From Boswellia sacra (Eukaryota; Streptophyta; Magnoliopsida; Sapindales; Burseraceae): 64,000 nt of DNA. This document shows positions 21,506 through 31,519 of the stretch, in pieces; the stretch's first letter is position 1; every line of letters begins with the position of its first letter. A program made the translations under genes and the position numbers. The notes below the pieces were generated by a model. The model was not told the origin of the DNA. It did no database searches and saw only the letters and a list, made by a program, of their open reading frames with translations. Location: assembly GCA_013180625.2 (NCBI GenBank), contig SNVD02004377.1:1-64000 (forward strand), in the 5' to 3' direction.

Positions 21506-22345
21506 CACTTTGTCTTGATCTTTTATCTACATTGAAATGATTACTAAACATACAAAAGGGTGGTCATCGGTCTGACTCTAATGGAATCCTTCTTGATTTT
21601 GCTTATGAAGATGCAGCTGCACACTGAAAATAATAAATTAAATTGCTTTTTTTTTCTCGCATATTAAGTTAGGATCACTAGCAGAAAAAGGCATAGGGTT
21701 GAAGTTTAAATAAAAACTTATTTTTTACAAAATTAAAATATTAAAGGGTAAAAATGTCAAAAGATTAAGAAATGTTAAAAGTGGGGGTTGAAGAAAAAAA
21801 ATGGGGGATTGAATAAAACCTTTGCCTTGAAAATCATAGATTGGCCCAAATGGTATTATATATGAGATGGTAATAGTCAGTAAGTCACCTCATACTTCTT
21901 AATTGTTAATTTTAATAGCAATGTTACACTTACAACACACTTGTAACCAACTCCCTGTAATCTGAGTTGATAAAAATTGAATGGAGAAGGAAAAAAAAGT
22001 TACATCTCTAATAAGATTCTATCAACGTATTTGTATGAAGAGTTGACTGTAAGTGAGTTATAGATGTAGTACTATTCTAATCATAAAATAAAAATGTTAC
22101 ATAATAAAGAGGCAAAAGGATATTTTTAATATTATTTGTAATAATTTCTTTACAAATTTATAAAAACGGATTAAATATAGATTTAAAAGGTTTGAATAAC
22201 AAAACTCGTGAAAATATTTGGAGATTAATATCACACTTATAAACTCTAGATACAAATTTATTCTTGCAAATTGAGAAATATCATAATTTAATTAGTGAAG
22301 TGAAGCCAAAAAGTCAACTACATTAGATGATTTGGCAATCATAAA
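21506..22345. other. Intergenic, no gene seen
   Basis: AT-rich DNA with poly-A and poly-T tracts. No frames or repeats were recognised. Confidence 0.5.
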
Positions 22346-22349
22346 TATA

Positions 22350-22992
22350 ATATCAGTGGCGAATCTAAGATTTTGGGTTTTTTTTTTTTGAAGGGGAGAT
22401 GCAAAATATTAAACTATATTATAACTTCTAAATATGAGAAAATATATTAATTGATTAATATTTAAGGTTACTAACATTGATTAAATATGGATTATCATAC
22501 AAATTTCTACAATAAGATGTGGTAGGTCACTAGTATAGTTCCCTATCCACGATTCTTCTATTTACTAAAATAATTTTACTGGAATATAGGAGAAATTCTC
22601 TACATGGGTAGAAAGAGTAAGGTAAGTACGACCTTGAATGCTTTGCTTAAATACTACATCCGAAGAATTCAAATTGGATTAGTGAATCGTTTTTCAGTCA
22701 TTCATTGAATGATAAATCACTACAAGTGACGGAGATACGTGATTTAAATACTGAAAAATCCAATATTTAAAAATTGTATCTAGAATAACTAAAAAAATGG
22801 AAGCAAAACTAGATATAATTTGATCGTTATGAGTAAATCCAAAATCGTTGATTAAACTATATTAAACAAGACCAGATATAATATTAAACTATGTTATAAA
22901 TTCTAAATATAAGAAAATATATTAATTGATTAATATTTAAGGCTACTAACATTGATCAAATATGAATTCTCATACAAATTTTGAAAATCAAG

Positions 22993-23061
<69 letters not shown>

Positions 23062-23620
23062 TAATCTAAATCAAGAAAACAAAAATGAATAAATATGTTA
23101 TTTAAATAACATATATGAAAAATGTTGAAAGAAAAATAATTATAATCCTAAAATATAGTTTTTACGAATTCATTATAACTTCTCAAATCTCAATGAAAAT
23201 TCAATGAAATTTTACATATTTTATATTTTAAAAAAGTAAGCCACGATAAAAAAAAAAGGAAGAGAGAAAAAATTTTAACAAAGTCTAAATTTTTTTTTTT
23301 AAACTTTTACTTAAGAGTGAGGTAATAAGAATAATAAAAGAAACAAATGAATAGAAGATAGTTATAATACAAATAATAAATAAGGCATTTAATAATTCAT
23401 TAGTCATTTATGTGAATATGAGAACTTTGGAAGATTTACATAGAGAATCATCACTTATGTATAGTAGAATTAAATTATATTTTGTCTTTTTTTTTTTTAA
23501 ATTGGAGGGGCCAATATGCAGAATTTTAGCATATTTCAAACTAATAAGAAATGTTTTTATTATATTTAAGGACTTACTGTTAAAGGGGGCTGATAGGTCC
23601 GCCCTTATATAACATATATA
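22350..23620. mobile_element. Probable non-autonomous DNA transposon
   Basis: It starts 'agtggcgaatctaagatttt' and ends '.gggggctgataggtccgccct', which are rough inverted complements of the 'AGTGGCGGA-CC' type common at plant transposon ends. Inside are two direct copies of a 105-bp segment (22400-22505 and 22873-22985, about 90% alike) and an AT microsatellite. There is no transposase. Confidence 0.4.
22996..23057. repeat. (AT)n microsatellite
   Basis: About 31 uninterrupted TA dinucleotides, inside the probable transposon at 22350-23620. Confidence 0.95.
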
Positions 23621-23689
23621 ATAAGTTTGTATTTGTCAATTATATTAGGGACCTTATTGATTCAAATTGAAAAAGGGTGGTCTTCTATC

Positions 23690-24110
23690 CTTTGGCTTGG
23701 TTTTAGATAAACACTTCTGTTCTTTTGGTAAATGATTCAACTTCCAAAGAGTTTTTTTTTTTTTTTTTTTGGACCATTGTCACTAACTACCTATGAGGTT
23801 TGGCCTATTAATTATAGGCAGGAACAAGGTTTACCTGATCTTTAATAAAAAAATACCCTGATGTCTCTCAAAATTCATCACCATCAATAAACTGATTATT
23901 AGGTTTTTCTATCCTTCTGCTTCGTTCAAATTAAACATCTATGTCCTTTGGATAAATGATTCAACTTCCAAAGAGTTTTTTTTTTGGACTATTGTCACTA
24001 ACTACCCTTGAGGTTTAGCCTATTAATTATTAGGTGGAAACAAGTTTACCTCTTTAATTAAAAACACTTTTGAGGTTTCTCAAAATCTATCATTGTCAAT
24101 AAACTGAATA
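23690..24110. repeat. Two copies of a 240-bp dispersed repeat
   Basis: Two successive copies share 'gattcaacttccaaagag', a T-run, 'attgtcactaactacc', 'gaggttt.gcctattaatta' and 'tctcaaaat..atca'. The 5' part also matches window positions 1-75. Non-coding. Confidence 0.75.
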
Positions 24111-24120
24111 GTGGAAATGG

Positions 24121-24358
24121 GTGAACTAGAAATTTCGGGCATCCCAAAACATCAAATGTTAAAATGTCTCTTTTACCCTTACATCTCTCAATTGAAAGGG
24201 CTAAATTAGAAATTCCGAACCCCCCAAAATATCAAATGTTAAAATGTCTCTTCCTCCTTTACATCTCTCAACTGAAAGGGCTAAATTAGAATTTTCAAAC
24301 TCCCCCTAACATCAAATATTAAAATGTCTCTTCTACCCTTACATCTCTAAACTAAAAT
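24121..24358. repeat. Three tandem copies of an 80-bp unit
   Basis: Unit text: 'aaatgtctct', 'ctttacatctct.aa.tgaaa', 'gggctaaattagaa', 'ccc', 'catcaaat.ttaaaatgtctc'. Copies begin near 24150, 24240 and 24325. The first flank shares the end of the unit. Non-coding. Confidence 0.75.
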
Positions 24359-24399
24359 GTCGTATTTATCCTATTGGTTTTTTCTTCTTAAATTTAAGA

Positions 24400-24975
24400 A
24401 ACGTGAAATTGGTTTGAACTTCACCATAAAGCAATAGGATGATTTGATGTTAAGCGCTAAGTGTTGCCCATCAACGTCAGTCCTCGCGCCAACACGTGGT
24501 CTTAATAGCCATCTAAACTCTAACGCAAAACCCTAAGACCTGAATCGGCTCCAGCCATCATTTAGCTCTAATTGCCAAATTTTATTTCATTGAACAAAAA
24601 TAAAAATAAAATAAAGCGAACAAAAAATCGAAAAAATTTTGTTTTCATCACTCTTTCCATTTCTTTCTCCGAAGCCACCACACTCGCCAACTCCCTACGT
24701 CATGATTTTTTGACTTGGGTGAAGAGTGATCGAGACGGATGATTTACGTTGAATACGTGATTAATTGATTTTTCTTCAAATAATTGTGGGATTGGAAAGA
24801 TTAACTATGACTTTTTTTTGTTTATTTATTTACTATATATATATATGTATATATATAGTGATGGGGGCTCTTATAATTCATGAGTCGTTTGATATTGAGC
24901 AATTAAGAGAGAAGGAAAAAAACAAAGATGATGAGGGAGAGACGATGGCTATTGTTGGGTTGTTGTGTGTGTGTG
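24400..24975. other. Intergenic, possible short exon-like text, no gene called
   Basis: 24440-24560 is GC-richer ('gtcctcgcgccaacacgtgg', containing a CACGTG G-box). It is followed by AT-rich DNA and a small frame that runs into the purine tract. I found no family and no convincing gene. Confidence 0.4.
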
Positions 24976-25183
24976 AAAGGAGAGAGAAGAAGAAGAAGAA
25001 GAAGAAGAAGAAGAAGAAAAAAGAACAGAATAAATAAAGGAAGAAAGAGAGAGAAGAAGTTGTTGTGTGGATGAAAAGAGAGAGAAGAAGAAGAAGAAAA
25101 GGAAAAGGGAGAAAATGAAAAAAAAAAAAAAGAAGAAGAAGAAAAAAGAAAATGAGAGAAAAAAATAAAGAAAGAGAGAGAAG

Positions 25184-25215
<32 letters not shown>
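24976..25215 (+). repeat. 240-bp purine (GA/GAA) tract
   Basis: The plus strand is nearly all A and G, with a (GAA)n core at 24987-25020. The Lys/Glu-rich and Phe/Ser/Leu-rich frames read through it are low-complexity artefacts. Long purine mirror-like tracts can form triplex DNA. Confidence 0.9.
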
Positions 25216-26197
25216 GTATAAAAGACTTTATATTTTTGCCAGAGAGCAAGTTAATGGAGGACTTAACCATAGCAGATGTTGAGGATTAATAGCAAAGTGG
25301 AACTGGATTGTGAAGTAGGCTTTAACCAAATAATATGATTTTATGTTAGAAGTACTACAAAGCCTTTGGACTTGGAAGAGAGGATGAAAGATGGTAGGAG
25401 AGATGAGACAAGTAAACAAATATTAAACGGGGAGAATATAAAGTAAACAGGAGAAGAATTGTGAAAATAAGAAAGAATACTTTCAGCTACTTGCGGTGTG
25501 TCATTTGCGAAGACAAATATGTGAATGAGCGAGAATAGTGTGACGTGGTGAAACATGCACCACACTATCATTTAAAACCGTCCCTAAGAAGCAACATTGA
25601 TCTCCACGCCTCAAAAGCCTTATGCAGCTTATATTATAATAACAATTTAGTTTGTGTTTGGTCCAAATGTTACTAAAAATTATCGGGCATTTTATTTTCA
25701 TAAATGGATTTTGACTTCTAAACGGAGTGTCTCTTCATGATTGTTTCAACTTAACTGTTCCTTTCAGGTTTATTTCTCTCTCCATTCACTTTCCGATCTG
25801 CCAAAACATGTTTAAGTACATATGACTTCTTGAAAGATGCAAGAGGAAGAGAGATGAGAGACGAGAGCCCACACAATCAAGAGGGAAAAGGGATAAAGAT
25901 GAGAAAGAAGAAGAGATATAAAGCCAATTTTTTTAATTAAAATAAACAGGAAATTATATTAAATTTATTTTATTGTTTTCATTTGTTAATTAAAGGAAGT
26001 ATGCCTTCTTAAGACAGAAGATTCAAGGTTGCCAAATTACCTTTCAAATATCCAACTTTAACGAAAGCAATATAAGTTATGTAACGGTAGAATTATTAAA
26101 GGCGATTTCGAAAAAGTGAAGGACATTCAGTAATTTAATCAAATCTCAGGATCATTGGTGAAATTTTCCTAACAGATATGGCTTTTACTTTTTATCT
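25216..26197. other. Intergenic DNA upstream of the DUF247 copy 1 block
   Basis: No gene recognised in 25216-25950. From about 25960 the sequence joins the segment shared with 39040-39260 and 56450-56640 ('gtaacggtagaattattaaag', 'gtgaaggacattca'). It is therefore the start of the duplicated upstream block. Confidence 0.6.
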
Positions 26198-26390
26198 TTT
26201 TAGCACATATACATTCTTTAAATAGCAGGAACCAATGGATCGTATCAATTTATTACTTGGAAGATCTCAGCTAGTGCCAGCGATAAAAGACGGCCTTCAA
26301 AACAAGTAAGAGCTTTACATAGTTTTGTTTTATTTTTCTAATTTGATATAATTTACTTCTAGCCTTCCAGATCTAGTATATTTTCTTAGT
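26198..26390 (+). promoter_or_regulatory. Recurring upstream block with splice donor (DUF247 copy 1)
   Basis: A copy of the block found before each DUF247 gene. It reads 'atacattctttaaatagcag', then 'acttggaagatctca', 'cggccttcaaaacaa' and then GTAAGA (donor GT at 26306). Together with the acceptor at 29860-29861, eight bases before the ancestral ATG, it suggests a non-coding first exon ending at 26305. Inference from conservation; no transcript evidence. Confidence 0.45.
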
Positions 26391-27230
26391 TAAATATTTA
26401 AAAGAAGAGAAACCGTAATATACACTCACATTATAGTATTTATGTGGAATCCCATATATATTATAAAATTTAGAAAATATGATTAAGGGTATTTGAGTAA
26501 TTTTATGAGAATTGGGTTGGATTATAGTTGTGGGCTTGTGTTAGAAATTAGTAAAGGTGAATTGGACTTGAATTTGAAATTAGTGGACTTAGGCCCATTG
26601 AGCCAAAGCCTTAAGTATATAAGAAATAGGGTTTTCTAGAATTAAGGGGAAGGAAAAAGAAAAGAAGAGAGGAGGAGAAGAAGTTCACGGTTCCAGGAAG
26701 AAAAGAAGAGAAAAAGAAGAAGAGAAAGGGGAGGAAAGAAAAGAGAGGAAAAATTTCAAGAAATTTAGCTTGGAAAACAGGTAGGGGTTCCTAACACTAT
26801 ACTTACTTCATGTTATGTGTTTTGTTGTTGAATTGATATTAGTTGTTATGCATGTGACTTGTTTTGATTTGATATCTTGACTACTTGGATGATGAATTAT
26901 GAGTGAAGTTACTTATTGTAAGTTGTTTGTTGTGATTGCACGAAGAATTATGTGTGAATTGAAGTGTTGATGAAGTGGAGTAGAGATGATTTTGTGAGAA
27001 GTGCAATTCATGTAACTGTTTTGTGTTGATTGAGTTGATGCGTTTTTCTGGATTGATAATGGTATGATTTCTCATTTGTTTTGGAAAATAGACAGATTAG
27101 GCTTTAAATAGCCGCTGATTTCATGGAATTTGGAGTTAAAACGGATTTTTGGTGAATTTTTGAAGTTGGGAGATGAATTCTGGAAATGGGACGTTTTGAA
27201 CCAATTCTGGAATTCGGTTCTGGTGTTTCG

Positions 27231-27480
27231 CTCGACAGTGAACAGTGTCGAGTGAACAGTGTTCGAGTGTTCGAGTGAAAAGTGTCGAGTGTTCGAGTGA
27301 ACAGTTTTCAAGTGTTCGAGTGAACAGTGTTCGAGTGAACAGTGTCGGGTGTTTGAGTGAACAGTATCGAGAAACAGTGTCGTATGAACAGTGTTCGAGT
27401 GAACAGCATCGAGTGAACAGTATTCTCGAATGAACAGTGTCTAAAAATAGTGTCGAGTGAATAGTATCGAGTGTCGAGCA
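27231..27480 (+). repeat. Short degenerate tandem array, GTGTCGAGTGAACA type
   Basis: About 18 irregular units built from 'gagtgaacagtgttc' and 'gtgtcgagt', 9-16 bp each. The frames over it are artefacts. A related TCGAGTGTCGA-type array occurs on the other strand at 51931-52170 inside a Mutator-like element. Confidence 0.85.
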
Positions 27481-27594
27481 AAATTTTAGAACCACCCCAA
27501 ATCGACTGTATACTTCTCAAAAAGTCCTAGATTTCGCATAAAAATTATATTTTCTTGAGATTTATCATAGTAATGATATTGAAAGGTTGTTAAT

Positions 27595-28445
27595 GTATGC
27601 ATTGGACCTTGGATGGGCCGTTTTGTATACGGATCCAAGGAGAATGCGGATAATAAATTCTAAGTGTTGGACCTTGGGTGGACCGTTATGTATATGGACC
27701 CAAGGGGAACACGAATATAACGATGAGATGTGTTGGACCTTGGGTGGACCGTTCTGTATATGGACCTAAGGGGAACACACATATAATGATATGAGATGTG
27801 TTGGACCTTGAGTGGACCGTTCTGTATACGGACCCAAGGGGAACACGAATATAACGATGAGATGTGTTGGACCTTGGGTGGACCGTTCTGTATACGGACC
27901 TAAGGGAAACACGCATATAATGATATGAGATGTGTTGGACCTTGGGTGGACCGTTCTGTATACGGACCTAAGGGGAACACGAATATAATGAGATGATGTG
28001 TTGGACCTTGGGTGGACCGTTCTGTATACGGACCCAAGGGGAACACGAATATAATGAGATGATGTGTTGGACCTTGGGTGGACCGTTCTGTATACGGACC
28101 CAAGGGGAACACGAATATATATGACGGACCCCGTTCTGTATACGGACAAGGGGAACACGAATAAAATGACATTGGGTGGACCGTTCTGTGGACCCTTGGG
28201 TGGACCGTTCTGTATACGGACCCAAGGGGAACACGAATAAAATGACATGATGTGTTGGACATTGGGTGGACCGTTCTGTATACGGACCTAAGGGGAACAC
28301 GAATAAAACAACGTGATATGTTGGACCTTGAATGGACCGTTCTGTAAACGGATCCAAAGGAAAAAAACGAATATAATAAATATGATGTGTTGAACCTTGG
28401 ATGAGCCGTTCTATATACGGATCCAAGGGGAATACGAATATAAAT
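27595..28445 (+). repeat. 66-68-bp minisatellite with a hairpin in each unit
   Basis: About 12-13 units. The core reads 'ttggaccttgggtggaccg', 'ttctgtata', 'cggacccaaggggaacacga'. CCTTGGGT pairs with ACCCAAGG around a short loop, so each unit can fold into a stem. Units 2-5 alternate two tail types, giving a 134-bp higher-order repeat. Two truncated units sit near 28128-28195. Proline-rich frames on the minus strand (up to 175 codons) come from the repeat being free of stops, not from a gene. Confidence 0.92.
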
Positions 28446-28906
28446 TTGATATGCGAATGGATATAATTGGTTGATCTATTAGTATTTGATGTCAAATCCT
28501 GTGATTGGATATTTGTGGAATATGAATAATTTTTTATAATGTTAGAACTTTCCTACTGGGCTTTATGCTTACCCCCTCCCTCCACAGGTAACACAGAAGG
28601 ATGCTTATCCTAGAGATGTTCCAAAGCTTTCTTAGGGAGTCTGGAGTCGGTATGCATATAATTTTTGGGGACTGTCTTGATTCTCCTTGTATGTAATGAG
28701 AGATTTCGTTAGGTGGCTATTAATTGATGTATTGATTTTAGTCACCAGTGTATGTAAAATTAATTTTGAACAAATAGTCATAAGTTGTAATGAATTCTTG
28801 TGATAAAAAAAAATATTTATGAGGTATGGATGACATAATTATTATAAATTCTTATTCAATCACCTCTAAAATCTCTAAATAAGAGATTTTGGGGCGTGAC
28901 AATTTA

Positions 28907-29868
28907 TAAAATAAAAACTTTAATATATTATAATATTATATTCGTTCTTAAAAATCAAGGATTAATCGCAATCTTAAACATTCAGGTAATTTAAAAATGA
29001 TTATGAAACTAGCATTATTAACATTCTTGTGCGTTGACATAGTAATCCAAATCTAACAGATGCATAAAATGGCTTTCAAAAGTATACGAGTTGTTTGGAG
29101 TGGCAGGCCTTCAAACGAGGAATTTTTGTCTAGCATTTTTGTAAATGTTGTTTTAGTAAAGCAATTATTTTAAAATTTAAAATTAATATTAAAATCCTAA
29201 AGCAAGCCTATACATATACACGCACACAATTTCAACTTTTTCGGCCTAGAGATCCGCAAAATGATCTCCCAAAGACCAAAACTATAGTTGTATTTTTAAA
29301 TTTTTGGCGACATTTTCTTTCATCCAGTAGAGGAAATCACTGATCTTAGTTCTAGTGGACTAACAAAGGATGTGTTCAAACCAATAAGTTTACTATTTCA
29401 TGATAGGCTAATATCATCGACTCTCCTTAATATCTGACCTTATTTTAGTAGAACCGAAAGCCTTCCGATTTAATTACAAAAGATCCCTAACACTTTCTAA
29501 AAATATATCAAAAAAATTTCCTATAAATAATTCTATATAATTTATAAACTTAAAAAAATGATTTTAGCTGGATAAACGACTTTTGAGAAAAGAGAAATCA
29601 ATTAATAGTTGTTTTTTTAGTATTTTTTTAATATTTTGTTGCTTATTAGTTACAATAAGTCAGAACAATATTATGTCTTTTCAAAATAGAAACGGAAACA
29701 GTTGTTGACTAAGAAGCCTTAGAGTACAACTTCCTTTTCAATTGGACATTTAAGGAAGTCATGTTATAAATTTGAACCTAGGTATCTTAAACAGCTAGTT
29801 AGGATTTAATGATTGTAATTGCAATATGACAACTTGTTAAATCCCAAATTATTATGTGTAGGAAAGCA
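28907..29868 (+). other. Predicted 5' intron of DUF247 copy 1, distal part
   Basis: It aligns with 39850-40680 in the second DUF247 block ('gaaactagcattatt', 'aatccaaatctaaca.atgca', 'ggagtggca'). There is no reading frame. It ends at the acceptor 'tgtgtag' (29860-29861). Confidence 0.55.
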
Positions 29869-29979
29869 ATGGCTAACGATGAAATAGTTGATCATCATTC
29901 TGAGGAAGAGATAGAGAATATTGACATAATAGGTGATCAAGTACCTATTAATAATGGCGCACAGAACGCTAAAGGCTAA
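29869..29979 (+). pseudogene. Ancestral N-terminus of DUF247 copy 1, frameshifted
   Basis: ATG at 29869 starts MANDEIVDHHSEEE-type text like copies 2 and 3, and stops at a TAA (29977-29979). Compared with copy 2, 22 bases stand where copy 2 has 24 between 'aataatggc' and 'gaattatc'. Ribosomes starting here would not reach the DUF247 domain. Confidence 0.85.
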
Positions 29980-31519
29980 AGAATTATCCAGTCATATCGA
30001 TACAAAACTTAGAGCTTTATCTCCAAGACCAGCTGCTGGAACAATATTTAAAGTACATCCACTTCTTCGAAATGTGAATGCAAAGGCCTATGAACCTCAG
30101 ATAATCGCAATTGGTCCTTACCACCGGAGTAATAATCAGTTAAATGCAATGGAAGAGCACAAGCTGCGATATCTGAAACAGCTTCTGAAGCGAAAGAGAG
30201 AGAATGATACGAACAAGTATGTCTCGGTCATGTGGGAATTGAAAGGAGAAGCTCGTGCTTGTTATGTAGGTTCTGTAGATCTTAAAGATGATGCATTTGT
30301 GGAAATGATGTTACTCGATGCTTGCTTCATCGTTGAGCTATTTCGTAACTGGACACGGACAATCAAGGTAGAAATTGGTGATCCTATCCCAATAGGAGGT
30401 TGGATCACTGGTTACGGGGCCCGCGATTTATTATTGGTTGAAAATCAACTTCCCTTCTTTGTTCTTCAGAAGTTCTTTGACATGACTCAGATGTCTTACC
30501 AAAAAAGCCTTTGTCACATGATATTTCAATTTTTCACTTATGCAAGTCTGACGGCAGGGCCTTTTCCAAAGGATGAAAGCTACCGCATCCCATCCGCCGA
30601 GCTGCCTGAGCATCTGCCAGGATTATTGCACAGGAACTGGAGGAATCATCATTCAGGAATAAATACAATGGATCTTACAAAAGAGAATAATTGTAAGTTC
30701 AGTTGTTCAAAATTCGATAGTTGTATTAAAGTTTCAAAAGTCATTCGTAAATGGTTTCATTCACTTTCAAAAACGGAAAGTGGGGATGTGACAGAAGCGA
30801 ATAATAGGAGGTTCATACGTGGTTGGTTTCATTCGTCTTCAGAGATGGACAGTATTGGGACTAATTGGACCACCAGAATTCATAATTGGATTTGTAAGTG
30901 GTTTTGTTTGTCTTCAAAAACTGATAGCGGGAATTTGACCGCAAAGCTTGACGAGAGTTTGAGTACTATTCGTTCCGCCACACGGCTCAAAGAGGCGGGA
31001 ATCAAGTTTACGAAAGTTAAGAGCGACAACCTGTTTGCTGTAGAGTTCAAAGATGGAATAATGGGAATCCCAAAATTGCTTATTGTAGATACCAGCGAGT
31101 CTTTCTTCCGAAATTTAATTGCCTATGAGCAGTTCTACCAGGAACCGACTATGCAACATGTTACTGATTACGTAAGACTCATGGATTGCCTCGTAAACAC
31201 CTCCAAGGATGTGGAGTTACTTTGTAAGCGTGGAATTATTGAGAACGGGTTAGGTGATGATGAAGTTGTTGCCAGCATGTTCAATAGACTTTGCGACAAT
31301 ATCGTCTTTTCTCCTCCTGATGAATACAAATACCGTAAAATATTCCAGGAAGTCGAGCAGCACTGTAACAGGCGTTGGAACAGATGGAAAGCCAACTTGA
31401 GACACAACTACTTCAACACTCCATGGGCAATAATTTCATTTTTTGCTGCTTTATTGCTGCTTCTACTTACAGCGACCCAAACTGTGTTTTCAGTTCTTGC
31501 TTTTATAAAACAAAAATAA
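29933..31519 (+). CDS. DUF247 (UPF0481) membrane protein, copy 1, shifted N-terminus
   Basis: A 528-residue plant DUF247 protein, single coding exon. Hallmarks: 'YEPQIIAIGPYHR' (53-65), 'MEEHKLRYLKQLL' (73-85), 'MMLLDACFIVELF' (125-137), 'RDLLLVENQLPFFVL' (164-178), 'FFRNLIAYEQFY' (391-402), and a C-terminal membrane helix (about 500-523) before a short basic tail. The middle has three WFxxSSK..SG units (273-287, 297-307, 322-336). The ancestral start is the ATG at 29869, matching copies 2 and 3, but a 2-bp loss near 29970 puts that frame out after about 36 codons. The ATG at 29933 (or 29954) lies in the surviving frame, so a protein with a new N-terminus is possible. DUF247 function is largely unknown; in grasses such genes act in self-incompatibility. 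Confidence 0.85.
   Translation: MIKYLLIMAHRTLKAKELSSHIDTKLRALSPRPAAGTIFKVHPLLRNVNAKAYEPQIIAIGPYHRSNNQLNAMEEHKLRYLKQLLKRKRENDTNKYVSVMWELKGEARACYVGSVDLKDDAFVEMMLLDACFIVELFRNWTRTIKVEIGDPIPIGGWITGYGARDLLLVENQLPFFVLQKFFDMTQMSYQKSLCHMIFQFFTYASLTAGPFPKDESYRIPSAELPEHLPGLLHRNWRNHHSGINTMDLTKENNCKFSCSKFDSCIKVSKVIRKWFHSLSKTESGDVTEANNRRFIRGWFHSSSEMDSIGTNWTTRIHNWICKWFCLSSKTDSGNLTAKLDESLSTIRSATRLKEAGIKFTKVKSDNLFAVEFKDGIMGIPKLLIVDTSESFFRNLIAYEQFYQEPTMQHVTDYVRLMDCLVNTSKDVELLCKRGIIENGLGDDEVVASMFNRLCDNIVFSPPDEYKYRKIFQEVEQHCNRRWNRWKANLRHNYFNTPWAIISFFAALLLLLLTATQTVFSVLAFIKQK

Larger units (their letters stand above)
26443..28901 (+). mobile_element. Solo LTR of a Ty3/gypsy element
   Basis: 2459 bp starting TGTGGAATCCC and ending GGGGCGTGACA, flanked by the 5-bp duplication ATTTA (26438-26442 and 28902-28906). 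The duplicated block at 39830-39890 shows the same flanks joined without it, which proves insertion. A TATA box (TATATAA, 26616-26622) precedes a purine-rich leader. The ends resemble Tekay/Del-type gypsy LTRs; that sub-assignment is a guess. No internal coding region remains, so it formed by LTR-LTR recombination. It carries two tandem arrays (27231-27480 and 27595-28445). Confidence 0.9.

Noticed and set aside
24765..25270. Lys/Glu-rich plus-strand frame and Phe/Ser/Leu-rich minus-strand frame
   Set aside because: Low-complexity translation of the GA/GAA purine tract.
27231..28445. CRISPR-like array (regular repeats)
   Set aside because: Plant nuclear DNA. Repeats are contiguous minisatellite units without unique spacers and lie inside an LTR.
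27686..28495. Long overlapping minus-strand frames (76 to 175 residues) rich in FPLGPYTERSTQGP
   Set aside because: They are produced by the 66-68-bp minisatellite, which happens to lack stops in several frames. No start context, no family, and all frames follow the repeat unit.
30431..31407. Minus-strand frames opposite DUF247 copy 1
   Set aside because: Shadows of the plus-strand coding frame; the plus-strand protein has clear family motifs.
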